A DNA stretch of 64,000 nucleotides from the NCBI GenBank assembly GCA_036785705.1, contig JAWUZG010000051.1:12738501-12802500 (forward strand), in the 5' to 3' direction. The notes under the pieces are model-generated. The model saw only the letters and a list, made by a program, of their open reading frames with translations. It had not been told where the DNA came from and ran no database searches. Position numbers and translations under genes: made by a program. This document shows, one piece after another, positions 1 through 11,635 of this stretch (position 1 is its first letter; each line of letters begins with the position of its first letter). The stretch is from Acanthornis magna (Eukaryota; Chordata; Aves; Passeriformes; Acanthizidae).

Positions 1-1440
1 CTGCCTCACTTTTTCTGTTTGAAAAGCTGAGGCTGTATTATTAGACTGGGGCAGTGCTCTGAAGTCCAGGCTCTGACAAGAGTTGTTACAATAATTACTG
101 CAGCAGATGTCAGAATCAAGTGAAAGCAGCCATTCAACAACCACAGCACAAACCACAATCATTTGTGTTTTGTATCATTACAGGTATAGAATCAACAGAG
201 CAGGAAAACACTTGCTTCTAGATGTTACCCTCTGTTAGGAGAGTATCTCCCTTTCCTCCCCTTCTCCCCCACCTTCTCCCCCACCCCCCCAAGGTTTTTC
301 CAGTACACTTTGCTGTTTTTAGCTGTAGCTAGAAAAGACACAGCTGCATTTTTTGGCTTATATAGCTTGAGCTCAACATTCAGCAATAGCTTAGTCTGAG
401 CTGTTTTACAAAACTATTTTTCTGTAAACATTTTCATTCAATAGTTACCATGCGATAGCTGTGTTCCCTTAAAACACACCAGTGACTGGGTGCCTTATCT
501 GCCTATTGCCAGACTGGTCAGATACTTACTTGGGGGGTGGTCTGAAAGCTGGTGACAGAAGTGAGACAACATTTAATGAAAGCTGGACTCTGACATGGAG
601 TCCTGTGATAGTCCAACAAAGCTGCTGCTGAGTGACGCAGAGAGCAGCATCTCAACTGGCAGCTGAATGAATATAGTCAGTTTGAAGAAGAATTTTTATG
701 TTAGCCTTTAGCTCATGGCTTTGGAAACTGTCTTTTACAAATGGACCTCACACAAACAGGGCATAAAATAGATGATCCAGGCTGCGGCTCGGGGGTTTTG
801 CACACATTTAAACTTTCAGGTACTCAGGTCCTTGCTTGAGGTTCAGGACAACTGTAAATGTAGCTAAATCATGCAGTGTACAGAGGCTGCTTTAAGGAGG
901 CTGCCACTTCCCACAGAGGTGAAGTCCGGCCAAGAATAGCATGTGTTTCCTCCTCCGCATCTAGCACAACTGCAGCTAAATGGTTGCTTATGTTCAAAAA
1001 TGAATGAAATATTCAATGAAAACAAGAATCTTCACTGACACGACCACTGCTTCTTAATCGTTACACAAAATAGTGTTGTCTTGCCCAAGCGTGCCTGGCT
1101 CTGGAAGAATAATGGAGACAGGACAGTGTTTGGATAGCTGCTGTTTTTTCTGAAGAGTGGGGAGGGTGTGCCTGTTTTGGGGGCATGCTCACAAAGGTTT
1201 TAGCCCAGAAAGAAAGAGGTACATCTGGAAAGAGCATAAACCAGGTTGCCAGACTCTGGCACTGCTACTAGAAATAATCCTTTCTCGGGAAAGTACCAAA
1301 ATGTGGCTGTCTGGTTTGTCCACAAGTATCTGGGCATTTTTCTTGGCAGGCATGGATACTGGCAGCCGTTTGGCATTTTGATTGCTGCCCCAACTAGTGT
1401 CTATTCTTACTCTGCTGAAGATGGAAGAATACACTCGTGG
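1..1440. other. Non-coding, no gene recognised
   Basis: AT-rich DNA with only short chance reading frames. The one notable element is the pyrimidine tract listed separately near 250. A CCCCCCAA|GTAAGTATC donor-like site lies on the minus strand at about 528, but no convincing exon with a supported reading frame adjoins it. Confidence 0.5.
249..290. repeat. C/T-rich pyrimidine tract
   Basis: Almost pure pyrimidine on the plus strand, including two tandem copies of CTTCTCCCCCAC (261-272 and 273-284). This is simple low-complexity sequence. Confidence 0.75.
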
Positions 1441-1852
1441 TTAAATCACTGGCTTAGAGATTAGGCAAAGTTGGTTCTGCTCAGATTTCAGTCTGCATCC
1501 TTGGCCAGGTCACTTAAGCAAGAATTTTGAGAAGTGCTCAGCACCCACAAAGGAGATCAGATTTTTCAAAAGCTCTCTGTCTCCACTGAGGCAGTGGCCA
1601 GATGATCAAAGGAACTTCTTAGAAAATGAGTGAGAGCGCCTGGGTTCTGATCACTCATGAAAATCTGGTCCTCATTGAGGTGCCCGGATGGGAATCAAAC
1701 TCTCCATCTAGCTCCCATCATGATGGGAAGACACTTGAGAATCTGGCCAGGAGCAATCTCTTGAAATACTACACTAGCAACTTTCTCTGTGCCTCAGTTT
1801 CCTCTAAAAGGAGACTGATGTTGCCAGGGTGCTTGTAAGGATAAATTTATTG
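1441..1852 (+). mobile_element. MIR-like SINE split by an insert
   Basis: The segment 1441-1520 ends in a match to the conserved MIR core (CTTGGCCAGGTCACTTAA). The next part of the MIR core, CTCTGTGCCTCAGTTTCCTC, appears at about 1785 and continues through an AGGATAAAT-like tail to about 1852. The two pieces are collinear and nearly adjacent in the MIR consensus, which suggests one plus-strand MIR interrupted by roughly 260 bp. Two independent MIR copies are the alternative. The element is old and diverged. Identification rests on recall of the MIR consensus, not on a search. Confidence 0.5.
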
Positions 1853-2466
1853 ACCTCCTGTGTGTGGGTTTGTGGATGCATCTGCGGCCAGGAGAGGAGG
1901 GTGAAACACTTGTAGTATATTATCTTTCCAGACAAACCAATAATCTGTGTAAGCAGGAGTATGTTAAAGTGACTGGAGCAGAAGTCCAGGAGTCTCTTGT
2001 GTGTACAATTGCTCTGTGTACAATTTACAAGCCTTCAAGTGCAGGAGCTGTTGCTCCTTGTCTCAAACCCTTGATCATGAGTCAGGGCTTCACCATACAG
2101 ATCAAAAGGACTCAGCCTGAAAAATCTTTGTGCTGAACAAAGAGGGGCCAGGAGAATACATTGTAAAGAATTTATGAAGCTGTTGTGTTCAGCTGTTTGC
2201 CCTCTGAACTCCCTGCCTGTTGAGTACAGTAGTTTTATCATTTTCTTTCCTCACATGGTATTTCTTTCCTCACATCCCACTCAAGTGTTTGGTATTTTTG
2301 GAGGGAGTTTTGAGGGCTTGGAATTTTAACTCTATGGGACTGGTTATTCTTCTTATACTAGATACCCATATACAGTAGTACCTTTTGCAGGTGAGTTTTT
2401 GGATTTTAAGACCCACAAACATTAACTTCAAAATGGACCTTTTTTCTTTCCTTTTTTTAACTTACA
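1853..2466. other. Non-coding, short direct repeats
   Basis: No gene recognised. A 15-bp direct repeat TTTCTTTCCTCACAT occurs at 2242-2256 and 2261-2275 (19-bp period). A 10-bp repeat GTGTACAATT occurs at 2001 and 2016. A consensus-like donor (TTTTGCAG|GTGAGT) lies at 2391 but no open exon ends there. Confidence 0.45.
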
Positions 2467-3180
2467 GTGGCTTCAGTTTTGCCTCCAGATGTGGAAATCT
2501 GAAAGGTCCTGAACCTCCTGTGGTGCGTGCTGGAGCAGCCTTCCTCCTCCTTCTGAGCAGCCTACCCTCACAAGATCCGACATTTTCCTTCCAGCTGAGA
2601 GCGGAGCCCCCCCTGCCGCCCCCCTCATTTTTGGCCTTCCAGCACTGTCGGCATCTGTGTGAGCTAATGCTGCCCAGATCCTTCTCCAAGGGGCACTGAG
2701 GGCTGGCACGCAGAAGCAAAGGCCCCAGGCTGTATTTGCGAAAACCATGAAACCTCAAATGCATTGTTTCCAGAAATGCTCCTCAGCTGACTGGCCTGTG
2801 AGGAGTTTCTGCTCTCCACAACTCTTGCCTCTCCTTTGGGAATGGGAGGCGCAGGTTGTAAACGAGTTTTTTGACTGCCCCCGTGCAGAAATGGCGCTGA
2901 TGTTGGAGTGTGAGGGAACCACACCCACCACGAGAAGGGACAGAGGGGCTCCAGGCTGAGAGGGGCCCAGCCTGACTGGTAAGGGGCCCCAAGCCAGGGC
3001 CATGTGCAGGCCAGCCCTGCCCTCGCTCCAGCACGGCGAGATTGAAATGTCACCGTGGCCTGGTGAGGGTGAGCTGTCACCGCCCTGCTGGGCTATGGCA
3101 GCTTTCCTCCGGGCTGTGTTACTGGCAGGTAATGGCTGTGGAGCAGGATGGAGCCCTCAGGGAGCCCGGCGGTTTGGTTT
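2467..3180 (+). other. GC-rich block behind a strong splice acceptor
   Basis: A long pyrimidine tract and TTACAG at 2438-2466 is followed by sequence clearly richer in G+C than its flanks, up to about 3180. From 2467 (phase +1) one frame stays open for 77 codons to a TGA ending at 2699. The peptide is Pro/Leu/Ser-rich and not recognised. A donor-like CTGACTG|GTAAGG sits at 2979. CpG is not abundant, so this is not a CpG island. It could be a non-coding RNA exon, a terminal exon, or compositional noise. Minus-strand frames here (up to 138 codons) are also open, as expected in GC-rich DNA, and carry no recognisable motif. Confidence 0.2.
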
Positions 3181-5931
3181 TGTTTTCAAGTAGACTAAAA
3201 CACCATTCCAACTCAATTGTTGCTAAATGGTATCCATTTGATGCAAAGTGTGGAATACATAAAATTTTCGTAAGAAAGGATGTTCTTTAATGTTTGATCT
3301 TAGTATACTTTCAAGCCTAATCAATAAGAAGGGAGATTTAATCCATGAAACAGAGAGCAGCTAACAAGCACGCTCTAAGTGATGTCTGGGGGTAGAAAAA
3401 TTAATTACTTGTTGGTAGAATCGGCTTTTTAAGGTTTAGGCCTTGATATGATTCTGTGATCTCAGACCTGGGGAGAGGTTAACAAAGCTTGGGAAGAAGG
3501 ATGCTCACAGATAGTGGACACAAAGATTGCATGATTTACAGAATGCAGATACAAACCCCTGCTATTTCAATAGCTCCTGGGCATTAGGTACATTTCATGT
3601 TTTCCTGAAGCCTCAAAGAGACTTATAAGCAGTTGAGAGAGCAAAAATATTTCTCCTCATTATTTCTGGTGGCAGAGGAGAAGCCAGGAAGGAAGGGTTG
3701 CTGCACCCTGAGCTGAGTGCCCCCAGAAAGTGCTATCTTCTTCAGCCAGCTTCATCTTTGGGAGGGAATTGCAGGAGCATCTCTCAGTCTCAGATGCAGT
3801 CGTTGTTTTGAAGGATAAGGCTGTGTGTATGTTGTGAATGCCCAGCAAGCCAAAATTTCAGGTCTTGAAATGTGCTTGACAAATGGAGCATTGAAAATAT
3901 AATAGGTTTCTGTTTACTTAGTTTTTAAATACTTGTTTCCATGAGAAAAGCAGTTAAAAAGTTTGAAGGATATGTAGCAGAGAAAGTGTCTTTGAGCAGT
4001 CACAAATTGAAATAATTTTGCTTGTGAGTCTTTTTGTATTGAGTTCTTGACAGTGTTTAGCATAGGAATGAGAGATGTGATGTTGAAAATACCGTATTTC
4101 AAAGAATAATATAAAATATTCATTGCGAGTGAGGTCTGAACTCAGTGAAAGGCAGTGTTTGTGCTTGAAATTTGAATCAAAGAGCTATCTTGTCCTTACT
4201 GTGGAACAGAAATATTCCATAGAATCACATGCCAGAACTAACTGTCACCACTTGAATTTTAGATACTGAATATTTGCAGCTCGTTGCTTAAGAGCAGTCT
4301 AAAATCTAAAGTCTAAAATGGAATGCAGATGACATTACAAAACACAGCTGAGACAAATGGATTTACTTTAAACTACGATTAAAAGCCCTCTGATAATTCT
4401 ATACCAGAACATGAGTAAAAATAATTACTCCTGAAAATTAATCTTTAATCAAGTATGAGGACTAAATGTTAAACATACAGTTTTCTGTATGAATGATGCT
4501 TTTAGCTGAGACTAGTCATACAAGCTTAGGGCACAATCCTAAAATGTTTTCTATGTTTCCTGATGTAATAAGTTATGCTCAGATGTCTGAAAGAGGAAAA
4601 AAAAAATCCTTGCAGTGGCAGTGGCACAGTGGCAGCTTGGACTGTACTGCATAGTGCTCCTAAATTTAGGTAGGGTGGCTGAACTGGAGAAGAGCAGGAA
4701 TTCCTGTTACAGACACAGAATGTCCAACTATGGCACCACATTCTTCCATGGAAGACAGAAACTTCTGCTACATCTGCACCTATATGAACATACAGTAAAA
4801 AAAGTCTGGAGACCTCAGTGCCTGGAACTGCATGCACATTGTGTGCACAGTAGGAACAGAGCTCATCATGAACACCTCCAGCCTCCACTGGAGCATATTT
4901 TTGGAGCTATGCATCCATAAGGCTGGGATAAGATGGGACAGAATCCTTCCAGTTGTAGCCTTGTTAATTCACTTAGGGAATTACTACTTAATAAAGAGAC
5001 AGGGTAGCTCTTCTGAACTAACACTCAACCCATGAATTATGCATTAAAGTACTGAACCTACAGCAGCATATGACAAGGCATACCCACAATGGATATTGCA
5101 GTCCTGGAATATCTTCAATTACAGTCTAATAATGATTACAGCCATTTTTGAAAGCACAGCTGGATTTTGCTAAGCTCTGCCTACATTCAGCAAAAGTCTA
5201 TCCATTCACTGGAGGGCTTGTGCTCTCCTTCAGAGTTGTGTTTTGTTTTTTTTTTTTACCCTGAGTTAACCAGAACTTGGCTTTGATCCTTTAAATCCTT
5301 CTCTCTATCAACTCAGCAACCACAGAGGCAGTTTATTACTGAAAAGAAATCTAAGAATCAGTTTTGGCCAGCATTGTCGTGGAAAGTTCGTTTTATTAAC
5401 ATGGTTTTGGTTTTATTTCAAAAAGAGTTTGACAAGCATTGACAATTTTGGAACCAATAAAGCACAAGAGACTTACTCCTAAAGGCCTAAGCTTTGCATT
5501 TTTCTGCAGCAAACAATGTGATGTGCTACTATGGTAAATTCAACTCAAGCCACTGACTGAAAGGAAATAAGTACTGAAAGTTGTCTTTTTTCCCCCTTCA
5601 CTTTCTAAAATATGTTTTGTGTGAATGCTAGTGCTTGTGAGATATGCTTCCTTAACTACTCTTAACTACTATTTGCTTTTTATCTATAGTGCAGGTGACA
5701 GATCTATCAGTGCTGGCAACATAAACTTTCCTCACATGCCTGCTTTTATTGCTCAGCTTTGACCTAATACAACTACCTCTTGACTTTTTGTTGAGATTTG
5801 CCAACAAGGGTCCCAGTTGTGTGTTTTACATTAATATCCATCAACTGGGAGTTTGACTAAGATCACCTATTTAATTTAAATAAGAAATATTAGGAAATAT
5901 CTGAACCATTTTGTTTCTGCTTTTGTTTAAG
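3181..5931. other. Non-coding, AT-rich
   Basis: No gene or recognisable transposon seen. A perfect 10-bp tandem duplication CTTAACTACT occupies 5651-5670 and a short T run lies near 5250. Reading frames of up to 120 codons at 4526-4920 overlap on both strands and have no recognisable motif, so they are treated as chance. Confidence 0.45.
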
Positions 5932-6043
5932 GCAAGCTGAAAGAGAATTTCTAGTCTCCAAGCTACATAAAGACTCTTGTTCTGATACTATGCATTCCCT
6001 GGAACTCCATGCATGGTGGGAAGAATGGAAGGGCAGAACAGAG
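5932..6043 (+). CDS. Candidate internal coding exon, unknown protein
   Basis: Seen directly: a T/C-rich tract TTTTGTTTCTGCTTTTGTTTAAG ends at 5931, with a branch-point-like CTGAAC about 25 bases before the junction. A near-perfect donor CAGAG|GTGAGT follows at 6044. Between them lie 112 bases. The frame beginning one base in is open for exactly 37 codons and ends in phase 0. The predicted peptide is charged and mixed in composition, starting QAEREFLVSK and ending HAWWEEWKGRTE, unlike low-complexity chance frames. No family is recognised. The phase-0 end is compatible with the candidate exon at 13060, which starts in phase 0. No start codon, upstream exon or homologue is visible. Good splice sites around an open 37-codon frame will arise by chance somewhere in 64 kb, so this stays a hypothesis. 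Confidence 0.28.
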
Positions 6044-8402
6044 GTGAGTTATGTGCTGGCATAAGCAGACTTGACTGCTGATTTCTTCAGTGGTAAATTG
6101 ATTATCTTTGGTTTGTGTGTCTGGGGCTGTGCTACCTTCCATTCTGTCCCTTTGAAAAGTCCATTGAGTGAGAGGCAAATTAAGCATCTCCGTTTCTGAG
6201 AGTGTGTATCATATATGTATTGTTACTTCATATAATAAGAGTGGGTTTTGTTAGAAACTTGTTTTACTCTCCAGAATTTTCAGTTGCAAAAATGGTCAAA
6301 TGCTTTGTTCGAAGTTCCCTATGCAAATGCAGAGTGTGCTACTGTCAACTTCTTACTTTCAGAGTGAAGAATGCAGCAGTATGTTGGTCTGGAAAGAGTG
6401 GTTGCTTTTTTAGTTAGCAGGAAACATATGCTGCAGGTGTTTCAAAGTTCTGGCTTTTAATATACCTTTGATATCTACTATGTCAAGCTGTTAGTTTCAA
6501 CTCATTCTCCCTTTAATGGGGTAGGTTTTATGTATCCTGTATGTTGCCATGATAGATTCCTAGGAGCTGAAGTAAACTGGCATAGCTGATCCAAGAGTTT
6601 AAGATTTTTAGTGATGTGGATATTTATTCAAAACAAAAACTCTTTCTTAAGTTTGCGGGTTTTTTTTTTTTAAATCTCAAATTTATTTCAAAGTGACTGC
6701 ATAAACTGTATGACCTGTTTCTCCAGTTGCATAACCAGGTTATATAGCCCTTTTCCTACAGAAATGGAAAATAAGTAGTTAGGTTCTTTTTCTGTTTTGT
6801 GGTGGGGTATTTTGTTAATTTTGCTTTGGTTTTTTTGAAGGCTGGATTGTTCTTTTTGGTACCATTTACTTCCTACTTGCAAATGCGGAGTTCTCACATT
6901 CTGAAGTGTTACAACTCAGGATTGCCAAATATATTTGCGCTAACTGCCCAGATGTCTCTAAACTGAGTGTAATGAACACTCACACACATTTTTCTGGAAG
7001 AAACGGAAAAGCAAGGTGTGCGTATGATGCAGAAGGATACTCTAGCTATGTAGAATTATGAATGGTAATAGCTGCCAGCACACTTCTCCAGTCCAAAGTG
7101 GAAAGCTTCTTACCTACCAGGAAGTCCATATTATTTCTGAGCGCCCTTGTGTTGAACTCAGTGTGGTTGCTGATCAGATCCCATAAAGAATGATGTCCAC
7201 AGACATGCACAGACACCACAGTCATCAGTTTACCACAGGCTCACAGCACTGGGAACAGAACTTCAGACCTTCGCCTCCGCAAACACAGCTGCTCATCTGG
7301 CCTGGGCTTTGTAGCCAGCAGAGGGAACAGAAAAACACTCTCATAGGGCTGCTTTATGTATTTTTTCTAACCAAGAGAGGGCACTGATTCGCACTCCTTT
7401 TTGAAAAGGGTCCATTTAATGTCACCTCTCAACAGTTTCAACTGCCATTCAACAAGCAACAAACTTGTATTTATCTTGCTTTTGCTATAAAACATGGACT
7501 TACATGAAGTTTTAATCACTTAACGATGTCCCAAGACTGCATAGTGGTATTAATTCCCTGCAGTGCAATTATGAGACATTAAATTCATTACATATCAAGA
7601 CAATTACAGAAACACATCCAGCATTTCAGGAGTGCAGGAGAGCAAGCGCGATTGTTTACTGGTGAGTACAGAGAATATGCACAGTTATTCCTCAAGACCC
7701 ACAAAAGGCTTCAGAACCAGGATTCATCGTTATCTTTTTGAACATATAGAGCTCCACAACTTTTGCTGGGATTTCTATTTGCAGGGGGAGAGCCACAAAA
7801 AAAGGCAACAACACTTACACACAAAACTCTAGAAAGTGAAAGTGGCAAAAATAAGAAACTTTTGTGCCATTAAGTACAGCTGTTTGCTGGTTTATCAGAC
7901 AGAACACACCACCTCTAATGTTTTTGTCTTGTCTTGTTCCCCACTACAGTACCTCCATTAAACCATTGCTCTTTTAGAAATATGACAATAGTGAAAATTA
8001 AAAATTATCTCCCTGTGGAAGGAGAGAACCCACAGCTTACAATAAATGGAAGGCAAAAAAAGCAAGGGAAAATATAGGGATCTATTTTAACTAAAGAGAT
8101 TAAGAGATAAAACTTAATCTTACCTCCCCTGAGATATATAGCAAGGCATAGAATAAGTGGGTGGAAAATTCTAATGTGAAGATATGCTCATAGATACATA
8201 AAAATTGTCCTCTCTGGTGGACAGTGAGATGACCATTAATGATTCTTTTTCTAGTCCTCCAGCTACCTCTCACACATTCACTACTTTATCTATGAACAAT
8301 GCATGCTTAGCAGTAATTTTTAATTTAAAAGAGTAAGAGACAAGGCCTCCATTGCTATGGTAATAACTCTAGAAATTGAGCACTGGAATGTGTTGGGTGA
8401 GG

Positions 8403-8459
8403 TGTGGTCTTTTTATTTATTTGGTTTTGGTTTTGTTTTGTTGGTTTTGAGGTTTTTTT
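8403..8459. repeat. T/G-rich low-complexity tract
   Basis: Runs of GGTTTT and GTTTT units on the plus strand. Simple sequence, with no sign of transposon origin in its flanks. Confidence 0.6.
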
Positions 8460-8554
8460 AAAATGCAGTATTTGCAAGGCCACAGGAGCAATTATGAGTC
8501 TGTACCCCCATAAATTAACTTCAGGGCTAAAAACTAAAGGAATAGGACAAAGCT

Positions 8555-8603
8555 GGTGGTTGGGGTTTTGGTTTTTGTTTGTTTGCTTGCTTGTTTGTCT
8601 GTC
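8555..8603. repeat. T/G-rich tract with TTTG/CTTG units
   Basis: Begins with GGTGGTTGGGG and continues as tetranucleotide-like TTTG, CTTG and TCTG units. Simple sequence. Confidence 0.6.
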
Positions 8604-9140
8604 TTAATGGGTATGAAATTATATCCTAAAGGTTTATAGAAGCAGCACGTGATAGTGAATGTAGAAAAGACAGGAAGACTAATATTAATGTCCCCAAGAT
8701 CCTTTCATTTTTTTCATCCATTTCAATTTTGCTTAAGCACTGTGAGCTTCTCTTTGAGCTCTTTACTGCTGCTGAGTTACCAAGACTGAGTTCTTATAGA
8801 CAGATGTTGCCCACCATTTCTGGTCCATGGGAGTGGATCTCTGCTTCCTCAGCCTGTCAAGAGCAGGTTGGTCTCCTTTAACCACAGAGTGTAAGAAAAG
8901 AGATGAGCATTTGTGTATTTGTTTATTTGTTTATTTACCCCCTCCAAGAATGATTTCTTTGTAAATCCTGTTAATGGGTTTGCAAAGGGTTTCATAGGAA
9001 GTTTGAAAGTGTTAGGAGTAAATTACCTCTCTCAAGATTTGTCACTGGAATTCTCCCTGCTGTTCAGCCCTAAAGAGTCATGCAAAGACAGAGCAACTAT
9101 AAAGGGGTGGACTTTATAAGGCTGATTACAAAATGAAGTG

Positions 9141-9240
9141 AGGGATTCGAGTGCTGGTCTGGAAATCAGAGGAGCTAAGTCTGACACTCTGCCATGAATT
9201 TTCACTGTGACCATAAGTAAAACATTTCATATATTTAGTG
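9141..9240 (+). mobile_element. MIR-like SINE fragment
   Basis: The stretch follows the MIR consensus in order: a GTCTGGAAATCAGAGGAGCT segment (consensus: gtctggaagtcaggagacct), then ACTCTGCCATGAATTTTCACTGTGACC (consensus: ctctgccact...gtgacc), then a degraded AAGTAAAACATTTCAT (consensus: aagtcacttcatc). It is old, plus-oriented and lacks the 3' half. Assigned from recall of the consensus. Confidence 0.55.
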
Positions 9241-11619
9241 ACAGCATGGCCAGAGGAAAACATAATCTCTCCCTCCAGAGAGGTGTGAAAATAAAATCCT
9301 GAAGGTAAGAATCTCTCCCAAGCAGTGGTAGTGGCAGAACTATGCATAGATAAGCAGACAGTGATATGTTCATCCTCTGTTTCTATGTATCTAGTCTAGC
9401 ACTTCAGACAGCGCTGAGAGTTATACTAGTGGCTTAAGTAGATATTACTGCCCTAAATAAACACCTAAAAAACCTAAGCATAACTGCCAGGAGAAGTGGC
9501 TAAGCATCCCTGCTTAACACTTAACTGCTCTGTGGCTGAAAAAAATTAGTATAATCTATTTCCCCTTATTATTTTTAAATGTTATGATCATTACTCAAAA
9601 AATCTGAATTCCTTGTTCCCCCAGTGATTCACTTTTAAAAAAAATTCTGATTGTAGCATTACTTTAAAATTACAGTATCTTTATTTTAATATCAGTGTGC
9701 TTTGATCTTGTAAAATGGAGCTTCAGATCAGCACAAAGGTCAATAAATGCATTCCTAGACATCTGAGTTCTCTTGGAGATCTGCTGGGTACAATTTCCCT
9801 TCATCCCCTGCTGCAAAGTGATGCTAAGCTGAATTACCTACTCAGCCTAAGAGAGAAATTGCTCAGAGGAGATTCTGATTTAAATTAGATGCATTCCTTT
9901 GAATAGAGTTTTCTTAATATGTCCTGCAATCCATTTTTCAAATGCCAAAACATTACATTTTACAGCAGGCTTTAATAAAAAGTATTTTGCTATATATACA
10001 TTTCCTGTGGCAAATGCATTATTTACCTTTCTTCCATGAAATTTGCTCTATTAAAATTTTTTATTTATCTGATAGAGTAAAATTCTGTGTGAAAAAATGA
10101 GGCTTTACTGCCACACTGTAGACCTAAATTCTGTATGCATTAAACTTAAAATCACATACCTGTGTTTTACAACAGGGGGGTTTTTAGAAAGAGGAGGTTT
10201 GCTGTAAAAGTCAGATGTTAACTAAGAAATAAAATTTTGTAGCTTAGAGTTAATGCCAGTTATGGGGAAAACCATTGGGCTCTATTCCTGTCTTCTATGG
10301 GCAATTTATATGAACTACCTGGATGCAAAACTAGTTTTACTGTAAGTTTGTTATAGAAAGCACTGTACTTTGTTTTTTGAATAGTTCAAATTATTTGGGT
10401 TTTGAATTCTTGTTATTTGGGGCTTTTTAAAATATACTTATGTAATCTTGCAGACAAATAGCTGAAGGCAGTGTTTTCTTTTCCCTACTAGTTAGGATAA
10501 CATATAACATACAGAAAAAATCTTAGATACTGTATGCAGAAAAGGATGCTTTGAGCAGAGCTCTGCTGTTACACAGTGCTATAGCTTGAAATATTGCAGC
10601 TAATGTGAATACAGTTATATGTGGACATAATTCTTTTTTAGAGAAGATTTTCTATTTGTGAAAGAACAAAAAAGAGTCCATTTAGAGAGAGAATTAGACA
10701 TTAAGCAGAAAATATCCCTATTTAACTGAAGAATGTATTATGCATTTACAGATAGCGTTAACTGCTTCCTTTTGGTAGTTCATGCTCTCCCTCCTCTCTG
10801 AGCACTGGAGAGAGGCATTCTAGGATTAGGATTTCTGTGAAGGAATTTCTTTGAACAGGTGACTATGTGTTAAAAGTGCACTGACTCACACAATGTGAAA
10901 AACAGCTACTGGTCACTAATTGGTTCAACTTTATGAGGATAGATAGATGCATGGATGGGAATGCAAATATAGTTTTGAAACCACTTTTAAATGTTTTAAC
11001 CGCTCGGGAGCTGTCTCTGATGCACTTAACTATTCCTTTAATTCTAGAAATGCTTATGTAGGAAAACTGCAGATAAAATATAAACAAGCTGATCTAAAAA
11101 TTTCCTACAGACACAAGGTCTGTTGTTCCAAGAAACAGAACTCTGCTTGTAAAATATGTACTTTAAGCATATTTGGTACTAGATAATGAATTCCATCAGT
11201 CTGATTCCTTTGCTTCTGTGAGGGTGTAAGTCCCATCACACTTTTTTTAAAGGCAATGAAACCTGTGAAGATGCACTTCAGTCCCAAGATTGTTTCAATC
11301 TGGCTAGTAAATGGCATTAGCAATAAAACCCAATTCCTTCCTCAAATTAGCACAGAGTATTTTTTTTTCCTCAAACAGAATTTAAGGAAGCTTTACAGTG
11401 AAATTTTTTTATAATTTTGACTGGACTGAGAAGGACACTATTAAGAGGGATAATAAATTGCTATAATTGTTCTGGGTATACTAATCTCTTCAAAATCAAT
11501 CAGAAAGGGAGAGAAGACCTTTTCCCAGACACAGTGTTTCCCAGCAAGATCTGTTTTTATTTCATTGCTAAAACAACAGACTGTTACTAACTTAAATGTC
11601 AGATGACACTACATCTGGG
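9241..11619. other. Non-coding, AT-rich
   Basis: No gene or transposon recognised. A CTGAAG|GTAAGA donor-like site at 9305 has no open frame running up to it from a plausible acceptor. Confidence 0.5.
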
Positions 11620-11635
11620 AAAAAAAAAAAAAAAA
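11620..11635 (+). repeat. A16 homopolymer
   Basis: Sixteen consecutive A followed by GGCGGGGGG. It resembles a retroposed tail, but the upstream sequence is not recognised as a retrotransposon. Confidence 0.8.

Larger units (their letters stand above)
6044..9140. other. Non-coding with T/G-rich tracts
   Basis: No gene recognised. G/T-rich low-complexity stretches are listed separately at 8403-8459 and 8555-8603. Splice-like pairs occur on both strands (for example a minus-strand donor AGGGGAG|GTAAGAT near 8124 and a plus-strand donor TTACTG|GTGAGT at 7662), but the segments they bound are only 30-50 bases and carry no recognisable peptide. Confidence 0.45.

Noticed and set aside
4526..4920. 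Overlapping 101- and 120-codon frames on opposite strands
   Set aside because: Neither has a motif or splice context, and mutual overlap is typical of chance frames.
11620..11635. A16 run as the tail of a processed pseudogene
   Set aside because: No gene-like sequence precedes it and no target-site duplication was found by eye.
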